Shown: in pieces, positions 54,444-63,254 of the stretch
How the letters are laid out: each line of letters begins with the position of its first letter
How positions within the stretch are numbered: the first letter of the stretch is position 1
Source of the DNA: Myxococcus xanthus
GTDB lineage: Bacteria; Myxococcota; Myxococcia; Myxococcales; Myxococcaceae
NCBI RefSeq assembly: GCF_006402735.1
Contig: NZ_CP017174.1
Coordinates: 6,738,001-6,802,000 of the forward strand
DNA: 64,000 bases
Direction of reading: 5' to 3'
Made by a program: the position numbers and the translations under genes
The notes under the pieces: generated by a model
What the model was told of the DNA's origin: nothing
The model's database searches: none
What the model saw: only the letters and a program-made list of their open reading frames with translations

Positions 54444-57400
54444 ATGTCGTCTCGCTGTCTCCGTGCCCTCTTCCTCGTCCTGCCTCTGCTGGTCGTCGCC
54501 TGTGACGGTGACTCAGACGGAGGTCCTTCTCCCAGCGACAACGCGCCCATCGTGCGGGAGGTCCAGCCTTCGGGCGGCCCCGTCGCGGGCAACACGCTCA
54601 TCAACGTCTACGGCTCCGGCTTCAAGGAAGGCGCGAAGCTCTACTTCGGCCAGCAGGAGGCCCTGCGGGTGGTGGTGGTCAACACCTACCGCATCTACGG
54701 CTACACCCCCACCGCCACCTCCGGCGTGGTGGACGTGCGCGTGGTGAACCCCGACAGCGCCCACGGCACCCTGGTGGGCGGCTTCACCTTCGAAGGCGCG
54801 CCGTCGGCGAACATCGACCAGGCCGAGGTGCTCAACGGCAACGTGGACGCGGTCAGCAACGGTCAGCCGGTGGGTACCACCGTGCGCGGCGCCGTCACCG
54901 TGGCCGGCATCACCCGTGGCACGGGCCAGGGCGGCGGCACCCGCGCGCAGGTGGGCTTCGCCCCGGCGAACGCGGAGTTGCTCAACCCGGAGAGCTACAC
55001 CTGGGAAGAGGCCACCTACGAGGGTGACTCGGGCAACCGCGAGGCGGACATCTACCAGGGCACCGTGCTGCTCCAGCCGGCCATTGGTGGTGCGCGCAAC
55101 GAGTGGGTCGTCACCATGCGCTTCTCCATCGACAACGGCGCCACGTGGGTGATGGCGGACGGCGATGGCAGCGCCAACGGCGTGTCGGAGGACATGCTGC
55201 GCCGGGTGTTCATCTCCCGTCCGCGCGTGGACTATTGCAAGCTGGGCCCGGACAACAACCGCGGGCCGCTCAACGTCTTCTACCGGCCGGGCGACACCGC
55301 GCTCATCAAGGTGGCCGGCCAGGTGTACGCGGCGGGCGTCACCCAGGGCGGTGGCGCGGGCTCGGGCCTGGTGGCGCAGCTCGGCTACGGCCCGGCGGAT
55401 TCGGACCCGAGCAGCGACAGCGGCTGGACGTGGATCAACGCCAAGTACAAGACGGACCACGGAAACAACGACGAGTGGGAAGCCGACCTGCCCAACCCGG
55501 GCACCGTGGGAACCTGGCGCATCGCCTACCGCTTCAGCATCAGTGAGAACGCGTGGCGCTTCTGCGACGTGGACGGCGTCAACGACAGCAACGAGGGCGA
55601 GCTGACCTTCAGCCTGACCAAGCTGGGCACGCTCACCGTGGGTGATGAGGCGCCGAAGCCGCAGGTGACGTGGTGCAAGATTGGCCTCGACCAGACGGCG
55701 CCGGAGCCCATCAACTACACGACCACGCAGACGTCGGGCCTGAAGACGGTGTACGCCCAAGTCAACCTGCCGGGCGTGACGGACCGCGAAGGCGCAGGGC
55801 CGAACCTGGCGGGCCAGCTCGGCTGGGGTCCCGTGGGTGAGGACCCGCGCACCTCGCCGCTGTGGAACTGGTCAGCCCAGCTGACTTTCGACAAGGACAA
55901 CTTCGAGGTGAATGACCAGTGGAAGGGCACGCTGCCCAACCCGGCCATCAACGGCGAGTACCGCTACGCGGTGCGCTTCAACCACGACGGCGGCCCCATC
56001 CGCGTGTGCGACGGCAACGGCGTGGACGATGGCGGTCAGAACTTCGAGATGGACCAGCTCGGCACGCTCAACGTGACGGGCCAGCCCGTCATCCCGCGCG
56101 TCATCGGGTACTGCAAGCTGGGGCCGGATGGGAACAACACGCCGGAGACGGTGACGTATACGACGACCACCACGCCCAGCCGCCGGGTGGAGGCGCAGGT
56201 GTACGTGCAGGGCGTGACGAACGCGGTCGGCCAGGGCGCGGGCATTGTGGGTCAGCTGGGCTGGGGGCCCGCCGGTGAGGACCCGGCCACGTCCTCGCAG
56301 TGGAACTGGACCACGAGCGGCACCTACGTGTCGGACCTCGGCAGCGCCAATGATGTGTACGAGGCCACGCTGCCCAACCCGGGCGCGGTGGGCAGCTACC
56401 GGTTCGCCTACCGCTTCCAGGTGAACGACGGCGAATTCCTCTACTGCGACGCGGACGGTAACAGCGGCGGGGCCTCCGGCTTCGACGCCGCGCTGATTGG
56501 CACGCTCACGGTGACGGAGGCCCAGGCCATCAACGTGGTCAACTACTGCAAGCTGGGACCGGATGGGAACAACACGCCACAGTCGCTGGCGTACACCACA
56601 GGCGAGGCGGCCAGCCACGTCATCATCGCGTACGTCAACGTGGCGGGCATCACCGACACCACCACGGGCGAAGTCGCGGACATCGTGGGCCAGCTCGGCT
56701 GGGGTCCCGTGGGTGAGGACCCGGCCACATCCGACGAGTGGGCTTGGAGCACGACGGCCCAGTTCAAGGACGACTTCTGGGACAACGACGAGTACGAGGC
56801 CACGCTGCCCAACCCGGGCACGGTGGGCAGCTACCGGTTCGCCTACCGCTTCCAGGTGAACGGCGGCGCGTTCATGTACTGCGACGCGGACGGCAACAGC
56901 ACCAACCCGGAGCACGGCTTCGACGTGGCGCTGACGGGCAGCCTGGCGGTGAGCGCGCAGAACCCGGAGCCCGAGCCGACGGACAGCTACTGCCGCCTGC
57001 TGAACGTGAGCGGCACGACGGTGGGCAGCGGCGACATCGTCACCGTGGTGGGCCGGGTGCACATCCCGGGCGTCACCGCGGGCGAGGGTCCGGGCGCCAA
57101 CGTCCAGGTGCAGGTGGGCGTGGGCGCCGCGGACGCCAACGCGTCCACCCAGGCGGTCGCGTTCACCTGGAAGGCCGCGGAGTACACCGGCGAGGCGAAT
57201 GGCGAGGCGGACACGGATGAGTTCTCCACCACCGTGACGCCTGCCTACACCGGCGACCGCGCCGTCAGCCTGCGCTACTCCACGGACGGCACGACGTGGA
57301 CGTACTGCGACAAGGACGGCAGCAACGTGGGTGGGTACACGCTGGGCCAGCAACACGCCCTCACGGTGGGCAAGCACACGGGGATTGGCTACTGCAACCT

Positions 57401-57776
57401 CCAGTGGCCCTTCGAGATTGCCGTGGGCGCCGAGGGTGACCCGCGAATCGTCTACGGCCAGCTACACGTGGACGGTGTCACGCCCGGCAGCGGCCAGGGT
57501 GCTGGCGTCGTCGCTGAGCTTGGCTACGGCCCCGCGAGCAGCGACCCGGGCATCTCGGGTTGGACGTGGGTGGCAGCCACGTACCTCAGTGACGAGGGCA
57601 ACAACGATCAGTACTCCGTAAGCCTGCCGGAGGGAGTGTCGGCCGGGACGTCCTACGCGTACCGCTACTCGCTCAATGGCGGGCCGTTCTGCTACGGCGA
57701 CCGGAACGACCGGGGCGGCAGCGGTAACACCGGTAACGGCTTCCAGGGTGGGGACCTCGGCACGGTCATCCCGTAG
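54444..57776 (+). CDS. Large lipoprotein: IPT/TIG domain plus seven tandem repeats
   Basis: 1110 residues from ATG 54444, placed eight bases after AAGGGG; an ATG at 54438 overlaps the malG stop. Lipobox VVAC (Cys20). An IPT/TIG domain is at about 33-117 (VREVQPSGGPVAGNTLINVYGSGF). Seven repeats of 130-148 residues follow. Most have a (Y/W)C(K/N/R)LG start, a V-x-GVT strand, QLGWGPxGxDP, NDxYEAxLPNPG, YRFAYRF and a YCDxDG end, so each probably forms a disulfide. No enzyme motif. Last gene of the ABC-transporter operon, so glucan binding on the cell surface is the likely role; that is inference from context. Confidence 0.82.
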   Translation: MSSRCLRALFLVLPLLVVACDGDSDGGPSPSDNAPIVREVQPSGGPVAGNTLINVYGSGFKEGAKLYFGQQEALRVVVVNTYRIYGYTPTATSGVVDVRVVNPDSAHGTLVGGFTFEGAPSANIDQAEVLNGNVDAVSNGQPVGTTVRGAVTVAGITRGTGQGGGTRAQVGFAPANAELLNPESYTWEEATYEGDSGNREADIYQGTVLLQPAIGGARNEWVVTMRFSIDNGATWVMADGDGSANGVSEDMLRRVFISRPRVDYCKLGPDNNRGPLNVFYRPGDTALIKVAGQVYAAGVTQGGGAGSGLVAQLGYGPADSDPSSDSGWTWINAKYKTDHGNNDEWEADLPNPGTVGTWRIAYRFSISENAWRFCDVDGVNDSNEGELTFSLTKLGTLTVGDEAPKPQVTWCKIGLDQTAPEPINYTTTQTSGLKTVYAQVNLPGVTDREGAGPNLAGQLGWGPVGEDPRTSPLWNWSAQLTFDKDNFEVNDQWKGTLPNPAINGEYRYAVRFNHDGGPIRVCDGNGVDDGGQNFEMDQLGTLNVTGQPVIPRVIGYCKLGPDGNNTPETVTYTTTTTPSRRVEAQVYVQGVTNAVGQGAGIVGQLGWGPAGEDPATSSQWNWTTSGTYVSDLGSANDVYEATLPNPGAVGSYRFAYRFQVNDGEFLYCDADGNSGGASGFDAALIGTLTVTEAQAINVVNYCKLGPDGNNTPQSLAYTTGEAASHVIIAYVNVAGITDTTTGEVADIVGQLGWGPVGEDPATSDEWAWSTTAQFKDDFWDNDEYEATLPNPGTVGSYRFAYRFQVNGGAFMYCDADGNSTNPEHGFDVALTGSLAVSAQNPEPEPTDSYCRLLNVSGTTVGSGDIVTVVGRVHIPGVTAGEGPGANVQVQVGVGAADANASTQAVAFTWKAAEYTGEANGEADTDEFSTTVTPAYTGDRAVSLRYSTDGTTWTYCDKDGSNVGGYTLGQQHALTVGKHTGIGYCNLQWPFEIAVGAEGDPRIVYGQLHVDGVTPGSGQGAGVVAELGYGPASSDPGISGWTWVAATYLSDEGNNDQYSVSLPEGVSAGTSYAYRYSLNGGPFCYGDRNDRGGSGNTGNGFQGGDLGTVIP
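54847..57776 (+). repeat. Seven tandem coding repeats of about 390-445 bases
   Basis: Units begin near 54847, 55230, 55667, 56107, 56541, 56986 and 57387. Units 4 and 5 are close at DNA level: about 35 bases near 56109 and 56543 differ at one position, and about 65 bases near 56361 and 56794 are almost the same. The first and sixth units are the most diverged. Confidence 0.85.
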
Positions 57777-57794
57777 CCACATAGCCAGTCCACT

Positions 57795-57828
57795 GGCCGC
57801 CCGGATGCCCACCAAGGCCCGGGCGGCC
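57795..57828 (+). terminator. Hairpin ending the ABC-transporter/lipoprotein operon
   Basis: GGCCGCCCGG and CCGGGCGGCC pair over ten bases, starting 18 bases after the lipoprotein stop. Only two T follow. Confidence 0.55.
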
Positions 57829-57861
57829 TTGCGGAATGATCGGACCTGCTGAAGCGTATGC

Positions 57862-57890
57862 TTGACAGTGTCGGATGAGGCCGATAAAAG
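57862..57890 (+). promoter_or_regulatory. Promoter of the tRNA cluster
   Basis: TTGACA at 57862-57867 and an AT-rich GATAAAAG at 57883-57890, giving a 15-17-base spacer depending on the -10 register. It lies about 35 bases before the tRNA-Val gene. Confidence 0.55.
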
Positions 57891-57922
57891 CCGGCCTCAC
57901 CGAAGCGCGGCGGACGCCTGAC

Positions 57923-57994
57923 GGGCGGATAGCTCAGCGGTAGAGCGGCGCCCTTACAAGGCGATGGTCACAGGTTCAATCCCTGTTCCGCCCA
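57923..57994 (+). tRNA. tRNA-Val (anticodon TAC)
   Basis: Acceptor GGGCGGA pairs with TCCGCCC, the D-arm is GCTC-AGCGGTA-GAGC, the anticodon loop is CTTACAA and the T-arm is ACAGG-TTCAATC-CCTGT. CCA is not encoded. The top pair of the anticodon stem (G27-A43) is a mismatch. Confidence 0.92.
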
Positions 57995-58009
57995 CTGTTG
58001 TACCGATGT

Positions 58010-58086
<77 letters not shown>

Positions 58087-58090
58087 ATAA

Positions 58091-58131
58091 GAAGGGCCCG
58101 GAATCGCAAGGTTCCGGGCCCTTCGCCTTTT
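58091..58131 (+). terminator. Intrinsic terminator after tRNA-Asp copy 1
   Basis: A perfect 13-bp stem (58091-58103 with 58112-58124), an 8-base loop, then CCTTTTA. A textbook Rho-independent terminator. Confidence 0.9.
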
Positions 58132-58176
58132 AGTGAGAGGCTCGGGTTTTGGCCCTGCCGCTCGCAGCCCCCATCT

Positions 58177-58253
<77 letters not shown>

Positions 58254-58258
58254 TTGAG

Positions 58259-58297
58259 AGCCCAGCAATCCTCAGGGGTTGCTGGGCTTTTCTTTTT
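58259..58297 (+). terminator. Intrinsic terminator after tRNA-Asp copy 2
   Basis: AGCCCAGCAA and TTGCTGGGCT form a 10-bp stem with a 10-base loop, followed by TTTTCTTTTT. Confidence 0.9.
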
Positions 58298-58318
58298 CCT
58301 CCGTCTCCCTATGTGCCC

Positions 58319-58648
58319 TCAGTGTGCCCCTCCGGCGTCGTTGGCCGGAGCGGCGTGGAACTGGAGGGGTACCGGCCGGTCGAGTTGCTGCACCGCGCTC
58401 TCACGCGGCCTCCGGCGCGAGGTGAGCGTACCGCATCGTCATTTCGATGGTGGCGTGGCCCATCAGCTCCTGGATGACCTTGAGTGGGACACCTCGCATG
58501 GTGAGGTGGCTGCTTAGGTGTGGCGCAGGTCGTGCCAGGTGATGCGCCCCTGCTCGCGGCTGATGCCCGCCCGGCCCACCGCCCGCGATAGCCGGTGCTC
58601 CGTCATGCTCGCGGTGAGCGACTGGCCGTCCGGCTGCGGGCGATTACC
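58319..58648 (-). pseudogene. Tyrosine recombinase (phage-type integrase), C-terminal relic
   Basis: Minus-strand translation in three frames rebuilds a typical integrase end: DGQSLTASMTEHRLSRAVGR, then RITWHDLRHT (HxxR box), a frameshift with TAA at 58516-58514, then MRGVPLKVIQELMGHATIEM followed by TMRYAHLAPEA (GH and catalytic Tyr), a second frameshift with TGA at 58403-58401, and SAVQQLDRPVPLQ to the stop at 58319. The N-terminal half and the first catalytic Arg are missing. It points at the tRNA-Asp gene, the usual attachment site of such elements. Clearly non-functional. Confidence 0.85.
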
Positions 58649-59073
58649 GCGCGCGACGCGCTGAAGGAAATCCTGGAGCGCAGCTCGCGCGGCGGACCGC
58701 CCAGCTTCCTCTCGGTGCTGAAGACGTTCGGTGGCACTCCCTCACCGGGGTGGCTGTCCTTCCCACGCGAGGCGTGACGCTGGCCATGGACTTCGCCAAC
58801 CGCGGCGAGAAGACATGGAAGTTGGTGGAGGACCTGGACCGGCTGACGCGGCAGGCGGGCGGCGCGGTGTACCCGGCGAAGGACTCGCGGATGAGCCCGG
58901 AGAACTTCGCGGCGTACTTCCCGCAGCGCGACCGCTTCAAGCAGTACGTGGACCCGTCGTTCTCCTCGTCGTTCTGGCGGCGGGTGAACCCGGTGTCCCT
59001 GCCCTTCTCCCTGGCCGAGGAGCGGTGTGCGTCGGCGGCGCCCCCGCCACAGTCCCTGCTTGCCCTCCGCTGA
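58648..59073 (+). pseudogene. DprE1-like FAD oxidoreductase, C-terminal relic
   Basis: Only the C-terminal part remains: ARDALKEILERSSRGG, SVLKTFGG, PGWLSFPRE, then a one-base deletion near 58772 after which the frame continues GVTLAMDFANRGEKTWKLVEDL, GGAVYPAKDSRMSPENFAAYFP and YVDPSFSSSFWRRV. The VYPAKDSRMSPENF part matches the end of decaprenylphosphoryl-ribose oxidase DprE1 (YTTKDSRTTAETF in M. tuberculosis, from memory). The 5' end is cut where the integrase relic begins. It precedes the DprE2-like relic, the normal order of this pair. Confidence 0.72.
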
Positions 59074-59097
59074 CCTTCCTTCCGAGATTCGCTCCCC

Positions 59098-59657
59098 ATG
59101 AAGAAAGTGCTCGTCCTCGGCTCCACCAGCGCCATTGCCCAGGCGACGGTGCGGCTCCTGGCCGCGCGCGGAGCCTCGCTGTACCTCACCGGCCGCAACG
59201 CGGCGAACCTCGACGCGGTGACGATGGACGCCGCCACGCGCGGCGCGGCGAAGGTGGCGTCGCAGGTGGTGGACCTGAACGACTTCGACACCCACGAGGC
59301 GCAGAAGGCCGGTACGCTGGTGGTGATTTCGTCGGTGGCGGGCGACCGCGGCCGGCAGAGCAACTACGTGTACGGCGCGTCGAAGGGCGCGCTCAACGTC
59401 TTCCTCCAGGCCTGCGCAACCGGATGGCGAAGTCCAACGTGGCGGTGGTGACGGTGAAGCCGGGCTTCGTCGACACGCCGATGACGGCGCACCTGCCGAA
59501 GAACAAGCTCTTCGCCTCGCCGGAGAAGGTGGCGCGCGGACTGCTGAGCGCCGCGGACGCGAGGAAGAACGAAGTCTACGTCCCCGGCATCTGGGCGCTC
59601 ATCATGCTCATCATCCGGACCATTCCGGAGACCCTGTTCAAGCGCATGAAGCTCTGA
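59098..59657 (+). pseudogene. DprE2-like short-chain dehydrogenase, broken
   Basis: Begins KKVLVLGSTSAIAQATVRLLAARG (NAD(P) loop) and ends FVDTPMTAHLPKNKLF and IMLIIRTIPETLFKRMKL, as DprE2-type reductases do. Two lesions are visible: about 50 codons are missing between DFDTHEA and QKAGTLVVISSVAG (near 59291), and one base is lost near 59411 so that VFLQ and LRNRMAKSNV lie in different frames. The catalytic YVYGASKG is still present. No good ribosome site precedes the ATG. Degenerate partner of the DprE1-like relic. Confidence 0.75.
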
Positions 59658-59840
59658 GCGCGCAGGGACTCCGGCGCGACTTGTCAGCGCGCTCTGCCAT
59701 CCCCACACGGCGGGCTGGACCGAGTGGGGCACCTACGGGGAAGAGGACACCCTCGGCCGCGTGGAGCCTCGCGCGGCGGTTGGGCTTTCGCTTCGCCTTC
59801 GCCTGCCTGGTCCTCGACTCCGCCCCCTTCAATCGCTGAC

Positions 59841-60881
59841 TCAGTCCAGCGGGGGCACGTCCCGGCCCTCGCCGAAGCCCAGGGCCCAGAAGCGTGGCCG
59901 GATGGGCTCGCGCGCCAGCAGCCACAGCAGGTGGTACTTCGCCTCGTCCTGGCCATCCGTCGCGAGCGCGAAGGTGCCGTAGTGCATGGCCACCGACGTG
60001 GACGAGCGCAGCACCTTGTGCGCCTGGAGGGCTTCCACCGGCCCCATGTGGATCGGACGGAAGGAGGTGGGCCGGTAGGCACCAATGGGCAGCACCGACA
60101 GCCGCATGGGCCCGAAGCGCTCGGCCATCATCGCGAAGTGGGGACCGAAGCCCGTGTCTCCAGCGAAGAAGACGGGCCCGCCGGACGTCGAGAGGACGTA
60201 GCCCGCCCAGAGCGTCGCCGCGATGTCGGTGAGCCCGCGGTTGGAGCTGTGCCGCGCCGGCACCGCCGTCACCGTGCGGCCCGGAGCCACCTCCGTGGAC
60301 TGCCACCAGTCCAACTCCACCACCTGGCGGAAGCCCTCGTCGTCCAGCAGCGCCTTGTTGCCCAGGCCCACGATGAAGCGCGGATGGTGCGCCTCCTCCA
60401 GGCGCCGCAGCGTCGGCAGGTCCATGTGGTCATAGTGGTTGTGGCTCACCACGACCACGTCGATGGGTGGCAGGTCCTCGAAGCGGATGCCCGGAGGCCG
60501 CACGCGCCTGGGGCCGATGAAGGACACCGGGCTCGGACGGTCCGAATAGATGGGGTCCGTCAGCATGTTGAGCCCATCCGCCTGGACCAACACGGTGGCG
60601 TGGTTGATGAACGTCACCCGGAGCTGTCCCGGCCCCACGCGCTCCGGAGGCGGCTTTCCTGGAGGAGACTCCTCGTAGTCCCGCCAGGAACCCCGAGGAG
60701 GCCCATTTCGCAGCGCCTCCATGATCTCCTCCGGACTCAGGGGCTTGACGGGCTCCAGGTTCTGGAAGTGCCTACCGTCGAAGTGCTCCGTCACCGGTCC
60801 CTGGTGACGCGGGCCGGCGAAGAGACAGCCTCCGAGCCACGGAACCCCCAACAGCAACAACACCGATGCGAGCCTCGACAT
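59841..60881 (-). CDS. NAPE-PLD-like metallo-beta-lactamase lipoprotein
   Basis: 346 residues from ATG 60881, with GGAG nine bases upstream; lipobox LGGC at about residue 19. The fold motifs are VTFINHATVLVQADGLNMLTDPIYSDRPSP, VVVVSHNHYDHMDLPTL (zinc site), VTAVPARHSSNRG, VFFAGDTGFGPHFAMMAERFG and the final VAMHYGTFALATDG. These are typical of N-acylphosphatidylethanolamine phospholipase D and UlaG-like hydrolases. Bacterial members are lipases or of unknown substrate. Intact gene among relics. Confidence 0.87.
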   Translation of the reverse strand: MSRLASVLLLLGVPWLGGCLFAGPRHQGPVTEHFDGRHFQNLEPVKPLSPEEIMEALRNGPPRGSWRDYEESPPGKPPPERVGPGQLRVTFINHATVLVQADGLNMLTDPIYSDRPSPVSFIGPRRVRPPGIRFEDLPPIDVVVVSHNHYDHMDLPTLRRLEEAHHPRFIVGLGNKALLDDEGFRQVVELDWWQSTEVAPGRTVTAVPARHSSNRGLTDIAATLWAGYVLSTSGGPVFFAGDTGFGPHFAMMAERFGPMRLSVLPIGAYRPTSFRPIHMGPVEALQAHKVLRSSTSVAMHYGTFALATDGQDEAKYHLLWLLAREPIRPRFWALGFGEGRDVPPLD

Positions 60882-61076
60882 GCGTGTGGCGCTCCATGCA
60901 AGACACCTCGGAAACCAACCCGCGCGGCCCGGGCCCGCGTCCGTGTGCCAGTCCAACAGTGGACTGGGTTCAGGCCCGGCCGGCAACCTGGAATGCGCAC
61001 ACCAGAAGCGGTGCACCGCCGGTGTCACGCGACGGTGACGGTGCGCGAACTCCCAGGCGGCCACCGCCCCCCGTGC

Positions 61077-61245
61077 TCACGTCACGATGCCGTGCAGGAT
61101 ACGCTCGAACAGCCAGGGCGTCTTCCCCAGCAGCCGCACCACGGGGCGGCGAAGCCAGGGCCGTCGCGCCAGCATGAGCAGCGCGCCCGTCGACCGGGCG
61201 TACTTGCCGAAGACACGCTGGAAGCACCGGCTTGAGGGCGCGTGG
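61077..61245 (-). pseudogene. C-terminal fragment of a probable FAD-dependent oxidoreductase
   Basis: The minus strand encodes RCFQRVFGKYARSTGALL followed by MLARRPWLRRPVVRLLGKTP and WLFERILHGIVT before the stop at 61077. Such basic, Trp/Leu-rich tails close geranylgeranyl-reductase-type flavoproteins. Nothing upstream continues the gene, and it abuts the DUF2917 relic. Family assignment is weak; that it is a truncated coding remnant is more likely. Confidence 0.4.
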
Positions 61246-61482
61246 GCACGCAGGGCGGAGGGCCCCTGACGCTCACATGTCAGGAGGGCCTGCTGTGGCT
61301 CACCTGCGAAGGGGACGTGAAGGACCTACGTGCTGCGACAGGGCGACACCCTGCACCTGACGCGCGCCGGACACGTGGTGGTCCAGGCACTGAGCGCCTC
61401 TCGCTTCTGCCTGGCACGACGTGCCTCCGTGCGCGCGCCGTGCACACCGCCGACCCAGGGACACGAGGCCCCTGTCCGGTAG
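61242..61482 (+). pseudogene. DUF2917-like gene with frameshift
   Basis: PLTLTCQEGLLWLTCEGDVKD is followed, after one surplus base near 61326, by YVLRQGDTLHLTRAGHVVV and QALSASRFCLARRA, which together fit the small DUF2917 beta domain (WLT-x-EGD-x-xD-Y-L-x-xG). A stop ends the corrected frame at 61482. Function of DUF2917 is unknown. The frameshift makes it a probable pseudogene unless it is a sequencing error. Confidence 0.6.
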
Positions 61483-61709
61483 GGAGGACGAGGACACACC
61501 CCCGAACGCCCCCGATGCCGTGAGCGGAGACGGAGACCGCCGCCGCTTCGCGCGCGTGCGGCCCCCGGCTGCGCAGGCGTGGACCAGCGCCAACGTATGA
61601 ACTGGCCAACGGTTCGCCCCCGGTTCGGACAAACACCCGCCGCAATTGAATACCTTGCCTGAACAGCAGGGCACCATTCCGGGCGAAGTCAGACCCAAGG
61701 AGGAATTGC

Positions 61710-63116
61710 ATGAAGCCGCAGGGGGGAATCCCATACATCGCTGTCGCAGTCATGGGCCTTTTCATGATGGACACAGGCATGTCCCACGCCCAGGAAGTGC
61801 AGCTGCGGGGCAGCACCAGCTACATGCCCGTGGCCCAGACGGAGCCCTTCGCTGACGTCATGGTGCGGATGAAGGCGGAGAAGCCCAAAATCACCGCGCG
61901 CCACCAACAGCTCCTCGAACACCGCTATGACCTGGGAAACCGTCCGGCCCGGGGCGTCACCATGTCCCGGGGGAAAGCCGTCCAGGAAGGCGTGCGGGTG
62001 AAGCTCCCGCAGGGCGTGACCTGGGAGTCCCTCGCCGCCATGAGCCCGGAGGCGATTCGAGACAGGGGGCTCTTCCCCGCGGGCTTCATGCCATTGCCCC
62101 ACCCGAATCATCCGGAAGGCGGCATGGTCTTCCCCAAGTTCCACATCGATGAAATCAAGCGGCAGGAAGGGAGGGACCTCACACGGTTCGACCTCGACTT
62201 CGACCTGCCGGACCACCTGCTGCCGGAGTTCCCGCCGCCCATCTTCCTCACCACGCGCCCGGACCTGGGGGATGTCTCGCAGGGGAAGCTGGTGACCATC
62301 ATGAACGTCCAGGAGCTGTTCAACGGCCTCCTGAATCCGAAGCAACTGGAAGGCCTCCGGCTGCTCGTCACGCCCTTTCCCCAGCAGCAGTTCAATCAGA
62401 CCGCCGACCGCCGCTCCGAGCTGCCCGGCCGGGGCGTGAGCTGCTTCGACTGTCACGTCAACGGCCACTCCAATGGCGCCACGCACCTGGTGGGCGACAT
62501 CCGGCCCCAGGAGTTCCGCCACCGCATCGATACGCCGACGCTCCGCGGGGTGAACATCCAGCGCCTGTTCGGCTCACAGCGGGCCCTGAAGACCGTGGAG
62601 GACTTCACCGAGTTCGAGCAGCGCGCGGCGTACTTCGATGGCGACCCGGTCATCGCGACAAAGAAAGGGGTCAACATCCTCGAGCGGGGCAGCCAGGTAC
62701 ACTTCATGGCGGAGGTCCAGGCTCTCCTCGACTTCCCGCCGGCCCCCAAGCTCCGCTTCGACGGGAAGCTGGACCCGAAGAAGGCCACCCAGCAGGAGCT
62801 GCGCGGACAGACGCTCTTCTTCGGCAAGGCGCAGTGCTCCGTGTGCCACCTCCCGCCGTATTACACAGACAACCTGATGCACAACCTGCAGGCGGAGCGC
62901 TTCTACAAGCCCCGGCTGGTGAACGGCGCGGTGATGGGCTCCGATGGCCCCATCAAGACATTCCCCCTGCGAGGCATCAAGGACTCTCCGCCCTATCTCC
63001 ATGATGGGCGGCTCATGACGCTGGAGGACACGGTGGAGTTCTTCAACCTCGTGCTGGAGACCCGGCTCAACGCGCAGGAGAAGAAGGACCTGGTCGCGTT
63101 CATGCGCACGCTCTGA
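61710..63116 (+). CDS. Periplasmic di-heme c-type cytochrome (cytochrome c peroxidase-like)
   Basis: 468 residues; GGAGGAATTGC precedes the ATG. Signal peptide cleaved near SHAQEVQ. Two CxxCH haem sites: CFDCHVNGH near residue 249 and [10 protein letters not shown] near residue 377. The C-terminal part ([53 protein letters not shown]) matches the second domain of MauG/CCP-type cytochromes; the N-terminal part (about 30-240) is not recognised. It should act in the periplasm as an oxidase, peroxidase or electron carrier. Confidence 0.87.
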   Translation: MKPQGGIPYIAVAVMGLFMMDTGMSHAQEVQLRGSTSYMPVAQTEPFADVMVRMKAEKPKITARHQQLLEHRYDLGNRPARGVTMSRGKAVQEGVRVKLPQGVTWESLAAMSPEAIRDRGLFPAGFMPLPHPNHPEGGMVFPKFHIDEIKRQEGRDLTRFDLDFDLPDHLLPEFPPPIFLTTRPDLGDVSQGKLVTIMNVQELFNGLLNPKQLEGLRLLVTPFPQQQFNQTADRRSELPGRGVSCFDCHVNGHSNGATHLVGDIRPQEFRHRIDTPTLRGVNIQRLFGSQRALKTVEDFTEFEQRAAYFDGDPVIATKKGVNILERGSQVHFMAEVQALLDFPPAPKLRFDGKLDPKKATQQELRGQTLFFGKAQCSVCHLPPYYTDNLMHNLQAERFYKPRLVNGAVMGSDGPIKTFPLRGIKDSPPYLHDGRLMTLEDTVEFFNLVLETRLNAQEKKDLVAFMRTL

Positions 63117-63155
63117 CGCGCGCGCGGCAAGCCTGCCTCGGGCGCATGAGCGGCA

Positions 63156-63191
63156 CCCTCCCGCCGAGCCACACGTGGCTGGGCGGGAGGG
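63156..63191 (+). terminator. Long hairpin after the cytochrome gene
   Basis: CCCTCCCGCC and GGCGGGAGGG form a 10-bp stem enclosing AGCCACACGTGGCT, which adds an inner stem. It starts 40 bases past the cytochrome stop; no T-run. Confidence 0.5.
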
Positions 63192-63254
63192 CGCCGCGAG
63201 ACTCCGCCGATCCAGCATGAATCCCCGCTCTCCCATCCGTCAGGGGCGCGGCAC

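Noticed and set aside
60882-61076. Possible small genes upstream of the NAPE-PLD-like lipoprotein
   Set aside because: The open frames here lack ribosome sites, domains and coding character.
63192-63254. Continuation of the transposase relic
   Set aside because: Similarity to IS91-type transposases stops after RCRYGA; the rest of the frame does not resemble any part I know.
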